NCBI GenBank assembly: GCA_027315455.1
Contig: DAHUXZ010000014.1
Coordinates: 1-51,889, forward strand
Origin: Thermoplasmata archaeon
Lineage (GTDB): Archaea > Thermoplasmatota > Thermoplasmata > Lutacidiplasmatales > UBA184
Reading direction: 5' to 3'
Length of the DNA: 51,889 nt
A program made the translations under genes and the position numbers. Shown piece after piece: positions 1-8,433 of this stretch. Under the pieces are notes generated by a model that did not search any database, was not told where the DNA came from, and worked only from the letters and a program-made list of their open reading frames with translations. How positions within the stretch are numbered: position 1 is the stretch's first letter; the number at the start of each line of letters is the position of its first letter.

Positions 1-405
1 CGACGGACAAGCCAGGGCCGAGCGCCCCTCCCCGAACCCCACCCTCAGGTGTACAAACGAGAAGGGAGCACGTCAGGTAGTGACCGCTCCGCATCCGTCC
101 ATCTCGCAGCCAACCCTGATTGTCAGGGGTCCCGCGCGCGTCGGGGGACGGGGCAGATTCTTCCGAGAGGGCATGGGAACCTCGGGAAGCGCATAGCCTC
201 GTGAACTTGAACACGACTCCAGGTAGAACGCAGAGTACAGGAACCGCGGACCGAAGGCGACCGGCCCCTCCTAATGGGAGTGGTTCGGGTCGCCAGGAAT
301 ATTGAGTCGATCACGTGGACTCCGAAGTTCGTGAATCTGGACGGGAAGGCGGCGGAGGAGGGGCGGAGCGCGTTGACACCGGCGCGCTCCGGAGTCATTA
401 CCGCA
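1..405. other. No recognisable gene
   Basis: Several short reading frames exist on both strands, but none has a recognisable domain, a plausible start with a ribosome site, or the amino-acid make-up of the confident genes further on. Base composition is less GC-rich than the rest of the window. It lies just downstream of the broken AbiE-like toxin and may be remnant accessory DNA. Confidence 0.4.
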
Positions 406-1104
406 CTACGGGTCGGGAATCATCTCTCGAACTCTCTCCCTGTACGCCTTCCAAGATGCCTGCACCGATCCCGAATCCTTGAGCATCAGCCGCGACCTGC
501 TGTCTTTGTAGAGCTTGGGACTCCCAACCTTATCTAGAACTTTGGCGAGCTTAGAAATGAGCTCGGGAGTCCTGAGGCTCTCGAATAGGCTTCGGACCTC
601 AAGGGGCTTGACCGGCTCCTTCGACAGTGCGAACAGGTCCGCTAGATCTTGGTCCCGGCCGGCTTGTAGCTTCAAAGCCCACAGCGCCTCTGGCCGAGCG
701 ACATGGACCTGGTTGCGGACTGTGCCTGAAAGTAAGTCAAGTCGCGTGCGCCGGGAACGCCTAGCGATCCACGACTCGGGGATGTCGACTCGCGCTTCGC
801 GGTCCCTAACGAATCCGGAAAGTAGATCGATCGTGACCTCGCCCCGGGCCAGTCGTCTTGCCGCATCAAACGTCCGCTCGGACTTTGCTCTCGCTCCCTT
901 CGCCGCGGCGAATCCCCTTTTGTGGAGCCAAGTTTCGATCTGGGCGTTCGACTATATTGGGAGTACGAAGTCTATGTCGCTTGAGTATCTGGCCACGCCA
1001 CAGGCGGCGAGGGCGTAGCCACCAATCAGGGTGGTCCGAAGCTCCCACGGCCATTCCTCCAGCAGGGCTATCAGTGCCCGTTCGCGGTTCGCAGGGTCAA
1101 TCAA
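406..1104 (-). pseudogene. AbiEii-like nucleotidyltransferase toxin, in-frame amber codon
   Basis: Read through, this frame gives about 231 residues resembling the nucleotidyltransferase-fold toxins of AbiE-type (type IV) toxin-antitoxin pairs. It has the N-terminal motif IGGYALAACGVARYSSDIDF, where the GG and the D-x-D would bind nucleotide and metal, and a later segment ALWALKLQAGRDQDLADL typical of the family. The frame starts at a TTG preceded by GGAGG about 9 nt upstream and overlaps the antitoxin stop by 8 bases. A single TAG at 952-954 interrupts the frame about 50 codons in; both sides stay in the same frame and both are family-like. TAG ends many intact genes here, so it is probably a true nonsense mutation or a sequence error. 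The catalytic DxD lies before the stop and the C-terminal helical part after it. Confidence 0.6.
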
Positions 1105-1660
1105 GCAAGAGCTCCTCCGCGCCCGCGTAAATCCCAGGATGCCCCCGGATCAACTCCACGACTCGTCCGCGGGAAATGACCGGCTCTCCGTTGAGTTCGA
1201 CGGGATGAAGACGGGCCTCTTCCTTCAACTCAACTCGAGGTCCAACCCGCTTCCGAGAGCGAAGGGAGATCCCTCGAGATGAGAGATGGGCCTCCCACGA
1301 AGGAATGCTGCCAGTGGGGACCACCACGCTGAACACGGTCGAGTAAACGCTGGGTGCTACCCGGTATCGGCCTCCGGTCCAGGCTTCGACCGCGGAGGGT
1401 CCGTCCCAGGCCTTGGGACCCGGGCCATTGAGGATTGCGCTTCGCACACGGGCCCACTCAACGTGCCGAAGGTCCGGCCTTTCAGATGGGCGAAGGAAGC
1501 GATAGCGGCCCCGCCGCTTGCGCGCTACGACTCCTCGGATCAAGAGTTCGCTAAGGACCTTCGCTGCCCGGGGATTCCCGGTGCGCCGGCCAAACTCAGC
1601 GGCGGCAAACTCACGTTCCCCGAAGATGTGCGCGCCGACGTCAGCATACGTGAGCGCCAT
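1097..1660 (-). CDS. AbiEi-like winged-helix antitoxin / autoregulator
   Basis: A 187-residue protein lying directly upstream of, and overlapping, the AbiEii-like nucleotidyltransferase. Residues 15-60 (around FAAAEFGRRTGNPRAAKVL and the following RKRRGRYRF) look like a winged helix-turn-helix, and the C-terminal half is a basic domain. In the AbiE family the upstream gene is a DNA-binding antitoxin that represses its own operon and counteracts the toxin; that role is inferred from gene order and the partner rather than from a clear signature. The ATG at 1658-1660 was chosen because a strongly AT-rich promoter lies immediately upstream. Codon use is less GC-rich than in the core genes, suggesting horizontal transfer. 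Confidence 0.6.
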   Translation of the reverse strand: MALTYADVGAHIFGEREFAAAEFGRRTGNPRAAKVLSELLIRGVVARKRRGRYRFLRPSERPDLRHVEWARVRSAILNGPGPKAWDGPSAVEAWTGGRYRVAPSVYSTVFSVVVPTGSIPSWEAHLSSRGISLRSRKRVGPRVELKEEARLHPVELNGEPVISRGRVVELIRGHPGIYAGAEELLLD

Positions 1661-1661
1661 G

Positions 1662-1700
1662 TTCCTATAATAGCGGAATATGTATTTAATTATATCTAAT
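1662..1700 (-). promoter_or_regulatory. AT-rich promoter of the AbiE-like operon
   Basis: This is the most AT-rich stretch seen in the first part of the window. On the minus strand it reads TTAAATACATA-like sequence about 25-35 nt before the antitoxin ATG, suitable for an archaeal TATA box. It also marks the junction with the truncated transposase, so the insertion or deletion stopped just outside the promoter. Confidence 0.5.
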
Positions 1701-2587
1701 TCACCGGTCGAGGAAGACGCACCGGCCGCCGACCGCGTCTGTCGCCCGCCGTGGTGCAACGGATCGTCCGCACCACCACCTCCGATAAGCCTCGAGGTGA
1801 GACCCACTGGTCGACCCGAACGCTCGCCCGACACCTCGATGTGAGCCACATCACGGTCCAGCGGATCTGGACCGAGCACGGACTCCAACCCCTTCGGACC
1901 CGGTCGTTCACGCCGAGCAAGGACCCGCGGTTCGTGGAGAGACTCATCGACGTGAGGGGGCTCTACATGAACCCGCCCGAAAGGGCGGTCCTCTTCAGTG
2001 TGGACGAGAAGCCCCAGGTGCAGGCGCTCGAGCGGACCCAAGCAGTCCTCCCGATGGCGGAGCAGTGGCCGGAGGGCCGACCCCACGACCATCGACGCCA
2101 CGGGACGGTCGACCTGTACACGGCGTTGAGTATCCTCGATGGCAAGATCACCCACGCGTTCTACCCCCGCCACCGTCACCAGGAGTTCCTTGCGTTCCTG
2201 CGGATCTTGGACTGCCCGGTCCCCGGCGGACTATCGGTCGAGGTGGTGCTCGACAACCTGAGCGCTCACAAGACCAAGGAGGTCGAGCGGTGGCTGCGAC
2301 GGCACCGAAGCTTCCACGTCCACCTCGTACCGACCGGGTCGTCGTGGGTGAACATCGTCGAAGGCTGGTTCGCCCAGCTGGAGGAGAAGGCAATCTACCG
2401 AGGGAGCTTCCCGAGCGTCCCGGCGCTTAAGGTGGCGATCAAGGGGTTTGTCACCGCGAGCGATGGCCACGCCGAGCCCTGGGTCTGGACGAAGGACGTG
2501 AACGCCATCCTCAGGAAAGTCGCGCGAATCCGCCAGCGGATGGGCCTCCCACCGTCAATATCGCATCCGTCAGTTACGGCGCGCTAG
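1700..2587 (+). pseudogene. IS630-family transposase, 5'-truncated
   Basis: The frame is open from 1700 and gives about 295 residues of an IS630-type DDE transposase. It begins in the linker that normally follows the N-terminal helix-turn-helix region (TGRRPRLSPAVVQRIVR), so roughly the first hundred residues of a normal protein are missing. The catalytic region is intact: first Asp in LFSVDEKPQV, second in VVLDNLSAHK, and the acidic third residue in NIVEGWFAQLEEKAI. A GTG at 1751 is the first usable start but lacks the DNA-binding domain. A TAA at 1697-1699 precedes the homologous part. It is best read as the remnant of an insertion sequence; I could not identify terminal inverted repeats. 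Confidence 0.85.
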
Positions 2588-2774
2588 ATCGCCTTGCCGG
2601 GACTCCGGGATCGATGCCCCCTCCGAGGGAAACCCTCAGCGGCCACCCCCTACGCGAGCGGCACCCGTCGGGGCCCCAGGGTTCCGACCGGGCCCTGGGC
2701 CGAAGGGTACCCTTTCCCCACGTGCGGCCGCCCGGACCCGTGCGGATGCGCGGGAACGACCGAGCAGTGTTGCC

Positions 2775-3371
2775 TTACCCGGGAGCGGCCTGTCCAGGAG
2801 GCCGCGTGACCCGGGGCCCGCGTCGGAACTCCGCGAGGGTGGCCCAGCCCGCCCACCGCTTCTCGATGTGGTAGTCGAGGCTCCAGCGGCTCGTCCCGTA
2901 CGTTGCGTTGATGACGATCAGCATCAGGAAGGTCATCGCGTAGACGATGCCGCCACCGATGTCGGTAGAACCGATCCCATAGGGTCCGCCGAACCCCTCG
3001 GGGACCGCCCAGATGAACAGCGAGAGGACCGCGCCGCCGAGGTAAGCGATCTTGCGCAGGAAGCCCAGGGTCAACCCAAGGCCGACCGCCACCTCGAGCA
3101 CACCGGTCGTGTAGACCCAGAACGCGGCGTTCGCCGACGCCTGGTCGGCCCAGAACGTGAACCACGGCTGGAGCCACGAGGGTTGTCCGGCGCCGGCATC
3201 GCTGACCATTCCGGGGAACGCGGCCACGAGGCCGGGAGCGAACTTGAACGCCCCGTCGATGAGCCAGATGAGGCCAAAGATCACTCGGAACGCCGTCTTC
3301 AGCACCGGGGCGTTGCGGCCCCACCAGTTCAACTCCTCGAGGCCGGGGGTAGGCTCCTCGCCGCTGCGCAT
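2775..3371 (-). CDS. DoxX-family membrane protein
   Basis: A protein of about 198 residues with four hydrophobic segments (first around TAFRVIFGLIWLIDGAFKF, then AFWVYTTGVLEVAVGLGLTL, IAYLGGAVLSLFIWAVP and VYAMTFLMLIVINATYG). This spacing and the IDGAFKF...GxxE pattern fit the DoxX family, which includes the small subunit of archaeal thiosulfate:quinone oxidoreductase and uncharacterised redox-associated proteins. No DoxA/DoxD partner is adjacent, so the specific reaction is not known. The ATG at 3369-3371 was preferred over a GTG six codons upstream because a TATA-like box is centred about 25 nt before the ATG. Confidence 0.8.
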   Translation of the reverse strand: MRSGEEPTPGLEELNWWGRNAPVLKTAFRVIFGLIWLIDGAFKFAPGLVAAFPGMVSDAGAGQPSWLQPWFTFWADQASANAAFWVYTTGVLEVAVGLGLTLGFLRKIAYLGGAVLSLFIWAVPEGFGGPYGIGSTDIGGGIVYAMTFLMLIVINATYGTSRWSLDYHIEKRWAGWATLAEFRRGPRVTRPPGQAAPG

Positions 3372-3392
3372 GCTCCCTCCGCGACGCACGGG

Positions 3393-3399
3393 GATATAG
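3393..3399 (-). promoter_or_regulatory. TATA-like box of the DoxX gene
   Basis: The minus strand reads CTATATC here, centred about 25 nt upstream of the ATG at 3371. The spacing predicts a leaderless or near-leaderless transcript. Confidence 0.5.
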
Positions 3400-3708
3400 T
3401 GCCTTCGTCAGAGGCGACTGACCGACACGAGGCACGTCCGGCACGATCGCGCGGAGATACCTGCTGAGACGCCGCCGTAACGGACGACGAGGGGTTCCTG
3501 CGCACGGCCCTATGGTACCTCAACGGGAGAGGGTCGCCCCCCGCTCTGTGCTCGGTTCGTCCGCCGCGACCACAAGGGTCAGGGCCCACGCGGTGCGCCT
3601 TCGACCGTTGCGCCCTCGATAGAGCCCAAAGGCCCGCCCGGTGCCGCCAGCATCTTCCCGCGGAGGAAACGGACCCGCCGCCCGGAGCCGGGGAGGGTCC
3701 TACCTACT
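3400..3708. other. Intergenic region without a recognisable gene
   Basis: About 310 bases between the DoxX promoter and the 3' end of the VOC-family gene. Frames here are rich in Arg, Pro and Ser without domain signatures. I see no RNA gene or repeat. Confidence 0.5.
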
Positions 3709-4104
3709 CTACTTCGGGAAGTGGGAGATCTCCCAGAGGTTGCCCTCGGGGTCCTCGAAGAAGGCGAACCGCTGGCCGGACGGGCGGGTCGTGGGGGGCG
3801 TCACGAAATGGACGCCCTTGCGGCGGAGCTCCTCGTACTCCCGGTCCGCATCCTCCAGGAAGATGGCGAGGTAGCTGCGGGAGAGCCCATCGAGGACGAG
3901 GCGCTTGTCCTTGTTGGCCAGTTCGGGCTCGAGCCCCGGCGCCGCGACGAGCGCGAGGCCCGCGGTCCCTTTGGGTCCGAACGTCAGGTACGCAAAGCCG
4001 TCCGAGAGCTCCTTTTCCTGGAACCCCAGCGTGTCCCGATAGAAGGCCGCGCACGCGCGCACGTCGCGGACCGCGATAGCGTAGGCGTTCACGTGGTCGA
4101 TCAT
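3709..4104 (-). CDS. VOC superfamily (glyoxalase/bleomycin-resistance-like) protein
   Basis: A 131-residue single-module vicinal oxygen chelate protein. Seen directly: an N-terminal strand starting MIDHVNAYAIAVRDV with a His at position 4, the AAFYRDTLGF helix typical of the fold, and the C-terminal FAFFEDPEGNLWEISHF, where Glu126 is the usual metal ligand. The family includes glyoxalase I, bleomycin-binding proteins and dioxygenases; sequence alone does not fix the substrate. It is monocistronic, with a TATA-like box about 27 nt upstream of the ATG. Confidence 0.85.
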   Translation of the reverse strand: MIDHVNAYAIAVRDVRACAAFYRDTLGFQEKELSDGFAYLTFGPKGTAGLALVAAPGLEPELANKDKRLVLDGLSRSYLAIFLEDADREYEELRRKGVHFVTPPTTRPSGQRFAFFEDPEGNLWEISHFPK

Positions 4105-4127
4105 CTCGTGCCGACAGGCGGCTCGAC

Positions 4128-4135
4128 TACTAAAT
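4128..4135 (-). promoter_or_regulatory. TATA-like box of the VOC gene
   Basis: Minus-strand ATTTAGTA centred about 27 nt before the ATG at 4104, consistent with a leaderless archaeal transcript. Confidence 0.5.
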
Positions 4136-4257
4136 CCTTGAAACGCTCCGACGATCCGCCCGCTTCCGGCCCATGGGACGCCGTTCGCCAGCGGAGTCGA
4201 TGACGCTCGACGGAGGCGCCTAATAGTCTCGGGCGCCGGGGCCGCTGGGAGCGGCCC

Positions 4258-4686
4258 ATGATGGACTGGTTCCGCAAGGTCGCCGCCGGACCGGCCCCGT
4301 CGGCCGAAATGGAAGAGCCGGTGACGGCTGCCGAGCGGCCCCGGAACCGAGGCGGCTCGCCCCAGCGCCTCACCGGGCTCAACCTCTCGGAGTTCCTCGC
4401 GGAGCATCCCCGCGCGATCGTCGATGTCTGGGCACCCTGGTGCGGTCCGTGCCGGGCCTTCGCGCCGGTCTTCGCGGCCGCCGCCAAGGACTGGGGCGAC
4501 CAGGTCGGCTTTGGCAAGATCCACGCCGACCACGAGCCTTCGCTCGTCGCTCGGTTCGGCGTGCGTTCCATCCCGTCGCTGCTCTTCTTCCGCGACCAGA
4601 AGCTCGTCCGGGTCGAGGTCGGCGCGAACCCGCCGGATCGGCTCGCGAAGCTCCTGCGGAAGACGTTCCGCGATCTCCGGGAGTGA
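4258..4686 (+). CDS. Thioredoxin with N-terminal extension
   Basis: A 142-residue thioredoxin-fold protein. The active site VWAPWCGPCRAF has its cysteines at residues 62 and 65, and the cis-proline loop is SIPSLLFF. About 40 residues of charged, Pro-rich sequence precede the thioredoxin domain, which is longer than a typical 105-110-residue thioredoxin. There is no hydrophobic signal, so it should be cytosolic and reduce disulfides or act as electron donor. A second, similarly extended thioredoxin lies at 25652-26137. Two ATG codons in tandem open the gene; either may be used. Confidence 0.9.
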   Translation: MMDWFRKVAAGPAPSAEMEEPVTAAERPRNRGGSPQRLTGLNLSEFLAEHPRAIVDVWAPWCGPCRAFAPVFAAAAKDWGDQVGFGKIHADHEPSLVARFGVRSIPSLLFFRDQKLVRVEVGANPPDRLAKLLRKTFRDLRE

Positions 4687-4778
4687 TCGTCGACCCACCC
4701 CGGTGGACAGTCGGGGGGAACCGGCCGGCGACCCCGCACGGCCTGGGCCGGGCGCGGCGGGAGGCCGACGTCCGGGCT

Positions 4779-5717
4779 ATGTGGCCCACGCGCTTCGACC
4801 GGGCACCGCCCAACGCGTCGGCGCCCGAGGGTCTCGTGAAGATCGACTACCGGTCCGGTTCGCTCCGGGTCCTCGGTCATCGGCTGTACTACGAGACTCT
4901 CGGGAACGGCAGTCGCGGCACCGTGCTCGGCCTGCACGGCGGGCCGGGGGGCACGCACACGTCGCTCCACCCCCTCCTGGACCTCGCGCAGTCCGGCTAT
5001 CGCGTCGTCCTCTACGACCAGCTCGGCTGCGGTCGGTCGGAGCGTCCGCGCAGCTACCGCGGCCTCACCATCGAGCGGCTGGCGGACGAGGCGGACGCCC
5101 TTCGCCGGACGCTCGGGCTCGGCCGGTGCCACCTCTTTGGCTACAGCTTCGGGGGGGCGCTGGCCCTCCAGACGATCCTCCGCCACCCGCGGGGATTCCG
5201 CAGCCTCGTCGTGGGAAGCGGCTACGCGAGCGAACGACAGATGGAGGCCGAGACGCGACGTCTCGTCGCTCTCCTCCCGGAGGCCGACCGGTCGGTGATC
5301 CGATCCACGGAGGCCCAGGACCGGGTGCGGGGCCGTCGGTACCAGAGGGCGGTCGCGGTGTTCCTGCGTCGCCATGTCTCTGACCTGTCCGTCCCGCCGG
5401 TCGACCTCTTCCTCACTCTCGCGAACATGAACCCGGCGATCACGAGAGCCCTGGTGGGCGGCGATGACCTCACGCGGCCGGCGACGGGGTCGATCGCGGA
5501 CTGGGACGTCCGCTCCGAGCTCCACCGCATCCGCGTGCCGGCCCTGATCACCGTCGGCCGACGGGATCACGTCTCTCCGAGGTGCGCCCGAACGATCGCG
5601 AGGGGGATCCGCGGGGCGCGCCTCGTGGTGTTCGGTCAGAGCGGTCACGACGCGATGTTCAAGGAGAGGGACCGCTACATCGGCACCGTCCGAGACTTCC
5701 TGGCCCGCGTCCGATAG
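4779..5717 (+). CDS. Proline iminopeptidase-like alpha/beta hydrolase (S33)
   Basis: A 312-residue alpha/beta hydrolase of the proline iminopeptidase / tricorn-interacting factor F1 type. It removes N-terminal residues, often proline, from peptides in the cytosol. Visible features: the HGGPGG oxyanion motif at 53-58, DQLGCGRS, nucleophile Ser123 in GYSFGG, the acid Asp263 in VGRRDHVSP, and His290 in GQSGHDAMF. A cap region lies between about 150 and 240. I chose the ATG at 4779; a GTG at 4836, just before the first beta strand, would give 293 residues, which matches the usual length, and is a real alternative. It follows the thioredoxin gene by about 90 bases. Confidence 0.85.
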   Translation: MWPTRFDRAPPNASAPEGLVKIDYRSGSLRVLGHRLYYETLGNGSRGTVLGLHGGPGGTHTSLHPLLDLAQSGYRVVLYDQLGCGRSERPRSYRGLTIERLADEADALRRTLGLGRCHLFGYSFGGALALQTILRHPRGFRSLVVGSGYASERQMEAETRRLVALLPEADRSVIRSTEAQDRVRGRRYQRAVAVFLRRHVSDLSVPPVDLFLTLANMNPAITRALVGGDDLTRPATGSIADWDVRSELHRIRVPALITVGRRDHVSPRCARTIARGIRGARLVVFGQSGHDAMFKERDRYIGTVRDFLARVR

Positions 5718-5770
5718 TGGGACCGGGGCCGAGCCGGCCCGGGGGGCGCGGTGGCCGCCGCGCGCTTCCC

Positions 5771-7063
5771 CTACTCCGTTTCCAGAGGGGTCGCTTCGCG
5801 GTACGGGTCGCGCCCTCCCACCCCGGGGTAGCCCAGGTTCCACAGCGACCGGGGCACGAGGAATGCGAGGCCGCTCAGGAGCCAGAAGACGGCCACGGCC
5901 TGGTACGCCGCCCCCACTCCCACGCCGGAGATCAGCAACGCGCCCCCGATCTGCGCGAGGGGGAGGATCGCGATGCTGCCGAGGTTGTCGACCCCGAAGT
6001 ACCGGCCCTGCATCTCGGTCGGCACGAGGAGCTGGGCGGCGGTGAGCCACGCCGTTCCCGCATAGCCGGCGAGCAGGCCGAACGCGAAGAACGCCGCGAG
6101 GGCGAGCGGCACGCTCGGGAAGAACGCGAGCAGGATCGCGACGGCCCCCGACGCGGCGCCGTACGGCACGACCCACGCCCGGCCCGCGCGCCGAAGGGCG
6201 TGGGTGGGCCCGACCAGGAGGGAACCGAGACCGGCGCCGACCACCTCGGCGGCGAGGAGGAACGCGAAGACGAGCGCGTTGCCGTGCAGGACAAGGGTCG
6301 CGAAGACGACCGCGAAGGTGCCGATGAGGCTGGAGCAGAAGTTGAAGAACGTCGCCGAGACGGTGAGCTGGAAGAACCCCCGGGCCTTCCAGAGCCACCC
6401 GAACCCGTCCCGGACGTCCTTGAGGTAGCTGCGGGAACGAGCGGCAGGGCGCGCGCGCCGGGTCTCCGGGACGGACAGACCGACCAGGAGCGCCGCCGAG
6501 ACGAGGAACGTAAGCGCGTTGAGGGCCACCCCGGCCGTGGCTCCCACCGTCACGATGAACCCTCCCGCGATCGAGGCTCCGACGAAGCGCAGCGCCGACC
6601 GGCTCGAGCTGACCAGCCCGTTCGCGTCCGGGATCTGGGCCGGCGGGACCAGGGCCGGGAGGAGGGACTGCTCGGCGGGGGAGAAGACGGTGGTGAACGC
6701 CCCCACGACGAAGTTCGCCGCGAAGAGGACGGGGAGGTTCAGCCCCCCGAGAAGGAGGGTCACGACGACGACGGTCAGGGCCGCCGCCCTCGCCAGGTCG
6801 GCTCCGATCATGAGGCGGCGCCGGTCGAAACGGTCGACCCAGGTCCCCCCGAAGACGCTGAAGGCGATCGAGGCCACGACGAACGAGGTGGCCAGCGCGC
6901 CGACGTCGAGGGCGGAACGCGTCCCCTCGTAGACGATCCAGACGAGGCAGACCGTGGAGATGGACGAGCCCATCACCGAGCCGAGACCGGCCGAAAGCAC
7001 CCGGAGGTAGGGCCGGTTCCCGAGGAGGACCCGGTAGCGGCCGGGAGGGGCGCCGGTCGGCAT
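5771..7063 (-). CDS. MFS transporter, DHA3-like exporter
   Basis: A 430-residue polytopic protein with about 12 hydrophobic segments. The segment GGTWVDRFDRRRLMIGADLA between helices 2 and 3 is the major facilitator motif A. The segment TVFSPAEQSLLPALVPPAQI resembles the MefA/DHA3 group of drug or macrolide exporters. Substrate cannot be deduced. It converges with the iminopeptidase gene, leaving about 50 GC-rich bases between the stops, and has no obvious operon partner. Confidence 0.85.
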   Translation of the reverse strand: MPTGAPPGRYRVLLGNRPYLRVLSAGLGSVMGSSISTVCLVWIVYEGTRSALDVGALATSFVVASIAFSVFGGTWVDRFDRRRLMIGADLARAAALTVVVVTLLLGGLNLPVLFAANFVVGAFTTVFSPAEQSLLPALVPPAQIPDANGLVSSSRSALRFVGASIAGGFIVTVGATAGVALNALTFLVSAALLVGLSVPETRRARPAARSRSYLKDVRDGFGWLWKARGFFQLTVSATFFNFCSSLIGTFAVVFATLVLHGNALVFAFLLAAEVVGAGLGSLLVGPTHALRRAGRAWVVPYGAASGAVAILLAFFPSVPLALAAFFAFGLLAGYAGTAWLTAAQLLVPTEMQGRYFGVDNLGSIAILPLAQIGGALLISGVGVGAAYQAVAVFWLLSGLAFLVPRSLWNLGYPGVGGRDPYREATPLETE

Positions 7064-7097
7064 GGCCGGGGCGGGAGGCGGGCTGGGGGCTAACTGC

Positions 7098-7474
7098 CTA
7101 TCGGATGAGCGCCGCCGACGCGAGGAGAAGGGCTATCGAACGGGGCGACGAGGCCCGGGCCCAACGCCCCGGCTGCGGGTTCGGGACCAAGACCGTCGGC
7201 CGCACGGTCGGTGAGGTGGAGAAGCCCCACGGGACCTGCCCACGGGACCACGCGAGGATGTCCGTCGGGGAGAACTGCGCGATGGGGCGAATCCGGCCGG
7301 GCGGAACTCCGCGTGGGAGAGCCGCCAGCCGTCGACCGAGGAACGGAACGGGATCACCGTCGGGGTGGGGCTCGCGGCCCCGGAGGTCCCGCCGGCGTCC
7401 GTGGGTGAGGGTAGCCAGGGTACCGCGGGCCAGCGGACGGCGATGAGCGCGACGACCCCCAGGAGACGGCGCAC
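7098..7474 (-). pseudogene. Remnant of a secreted esterase paralogue with large internal deletion
   Basis: This short region matches both ends of the intact esterase at 8434-9555. The 5' part (from the GTG at 7474) has a signal peptide-like start and then SSVDGWRLSHAEFRPAGF, matching SSVDGWPLSFAEFLPSGF of the intact gene. The 3' part, in another frame, reads IAQFSPTDILAWSRGQVPWG, matching IAQFSPSDIFAWFRGQVPWG. About 270 codons holding all three catalytic residues are missing, and the join shifts the frame. This is a dead copy from duplication followed by deletion. The last 121 bases are an evident direct repeat of the intact gene's 3' end. Confidence 0.75.
7165..7285. repeat. Direct repeat, copy 1 (esterase 3' ends)
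   Basis: Aligns without gaps to 8438-8558, with 8 mismatches by my count over 121 bases. It corresponds to the 3' coding ends of the pseudogene and the intact esterase. Confidence 0.85.
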
Positions 7475-7577
7475 GGTCGGCCCCTCGCGAAGGACCCACG
7501 CTCGGGTTAGGATGCGGCCGTACGCCCGGTTTCGCCCGCGAGCGGCGAATGAGACTTCACCCCTCGATGCGCCCTCA

Positions 7578-7593
7578 GTCAAGACGGCTTGAC
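7578..7593. promoter_or_regulatory. Palindrome GTCAA-N6-TTGAC upstream of the cupredoxin-like gene
   Basis: The sequence GTCAAGACGGCTTGAC is a 16-base imperfect palindrome just upstream of the TATA-like box at 7601. The same half-sites and spacing occur at 27067-27084 before a P-type ATPase gene. The position suits a repressor or activator site. Confidence 0.4.
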
Positions 7594-7600
7594 GGCCCGC

Positions 7601-7607
7601 CCTTATC
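7601..7607 (+). promoter_or_regulatory. TATA-like box of the cupredoxin-like gene
   Basis: CTTATCC in a GC-rich context, centred 26 nt before the ATG at 7630. Confidence 0.4.
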
Positions 7608-7629
7608 CCGCCCCGACGACCCGGGGCCG

Positions 7630-8193
7630 ATGATGGCGAAGCCGAGGCCCCCCACCCGCATCGCCCTCGCGCTCGTGCTGGTCGCTGTCGGCGCGGTCGC
7701 ATCGGTCTCCGTCTACCTCCTCCTTCCTTCCTCGGTTGCGGTCTCCTCCAACGTCACGCTCACGATCGTGCGCGCCCCGGGCGCCTCGACGTACGGGTTC
7801 GCCCAGCCGACGATCACGGTCCCCGCCGGGACGCTTGTCCACTTCACGATCGTCAACTACGACCCGTCGGCCCATGGGACCTCGACCGCGATGGCCGGGA
7901 CGATGGGCACCTGGATGGGCCGCGAGATGGTCGACTACGGGAACGGGACGTGGTGGAACGTCTCGGGCATGCCGGCCGGGGCGGTCAGCCACACCTTCTC
8001 GGTCACGTCGGGCGGCTACGACCTCAACGTCGTCGTCCCGCCGGCGGCCAGCGCGGGGCACCCGTCCGAGGTCCAGTTCTGGCTGCCGACCCACGGCGCC
8101 GCGGACCTCGGCTGGACGTGCGACGCGGACGGCATGAACGGGATGATGGGCGGCTACGGCGGCATGATGTCGGGCCGCTTCGACATCGCCTGA
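7630..8193 (+). CDS. Membrane-anchored cupredoxin-like protein with Met-rich tail
   Basis: A 187-residue protein with an N-terminal hydrophobic anchor or signal (about residues 10-33), then an extracellular beta-rich domain. The segment PTITVPAGTLVHFTIVNYDP resembles the first strands of blue-copper (cupredoxin) domains. Possible metal ligands are His71, His82, His121, His155 and Cys164, followed by a tail with five methionines (169, 172, 173, 179, 180). The usual Cys-x(n)-His-x(n)-Met order of a type 1 copper site is not complete because no His lies between Cys164 and the methionines, so a blue-copper role is uncertain. Methionine clusters could bind Cu(I). Several N-x-T/S sequons fit surface exposure. 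It could equally be a structural domain with the same fold. Confidence 0.6.
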   Translation: MMAKPRPPTRIALALVLVAVGAVASVSVYLLLPSSVAVSSNVTLTIVRAPGASTYGFAQPTITVPAGTLVHFTIVNYDPSAHGTSTAMAGTMGTWMGREMVDYGNGTWWNVSGMPAGAVSHTFSVTSGGYDLNVVVPPAASAGHPSEVQFWLPTHGAADLGWTCDADGMNGMMGGYGGMMSGRFDIA

Positions 8194-8433
8194 GTCGGGG
8201 GCCACCCCCCCACGGCGACGCCGACGAACCCCGCGCCGACCCGGCGACAGCGATCCCCATCGCGATCCCGGGCGAACGGTTCCGCCGACAGGAACGGGCC
8301 CAACGGGGCGCCGGTCCCCGGCCGGGAGAAGGTCGGCCGGGCCGTGGCGACCGGCGGGCCGGGGGCTGCCTTTCCTTCGGATGATCGCGGGCGATGCGAG
8401 GTGCCGGGCTCCCGCATCGCGGGGACCGTGGGC

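Noticed and set aside
952-954. Pyrrolysine insertion at the TAG of the AbiE-like toxin
   Set aside because: The protein is not a methylamine methyltransferase, no pyl genes are seen, and TAG is used as a normal stop by many genes here (for example the DMT transporter, PrsW, ksgA and the zinc dehydrogenase).
3390-3708. Small protein genes in the DoxX-VOC gap
   Set aside because: Candidate frames are Arg/Pro/Ser-rich, overlap each other, and lack promoters or domains.
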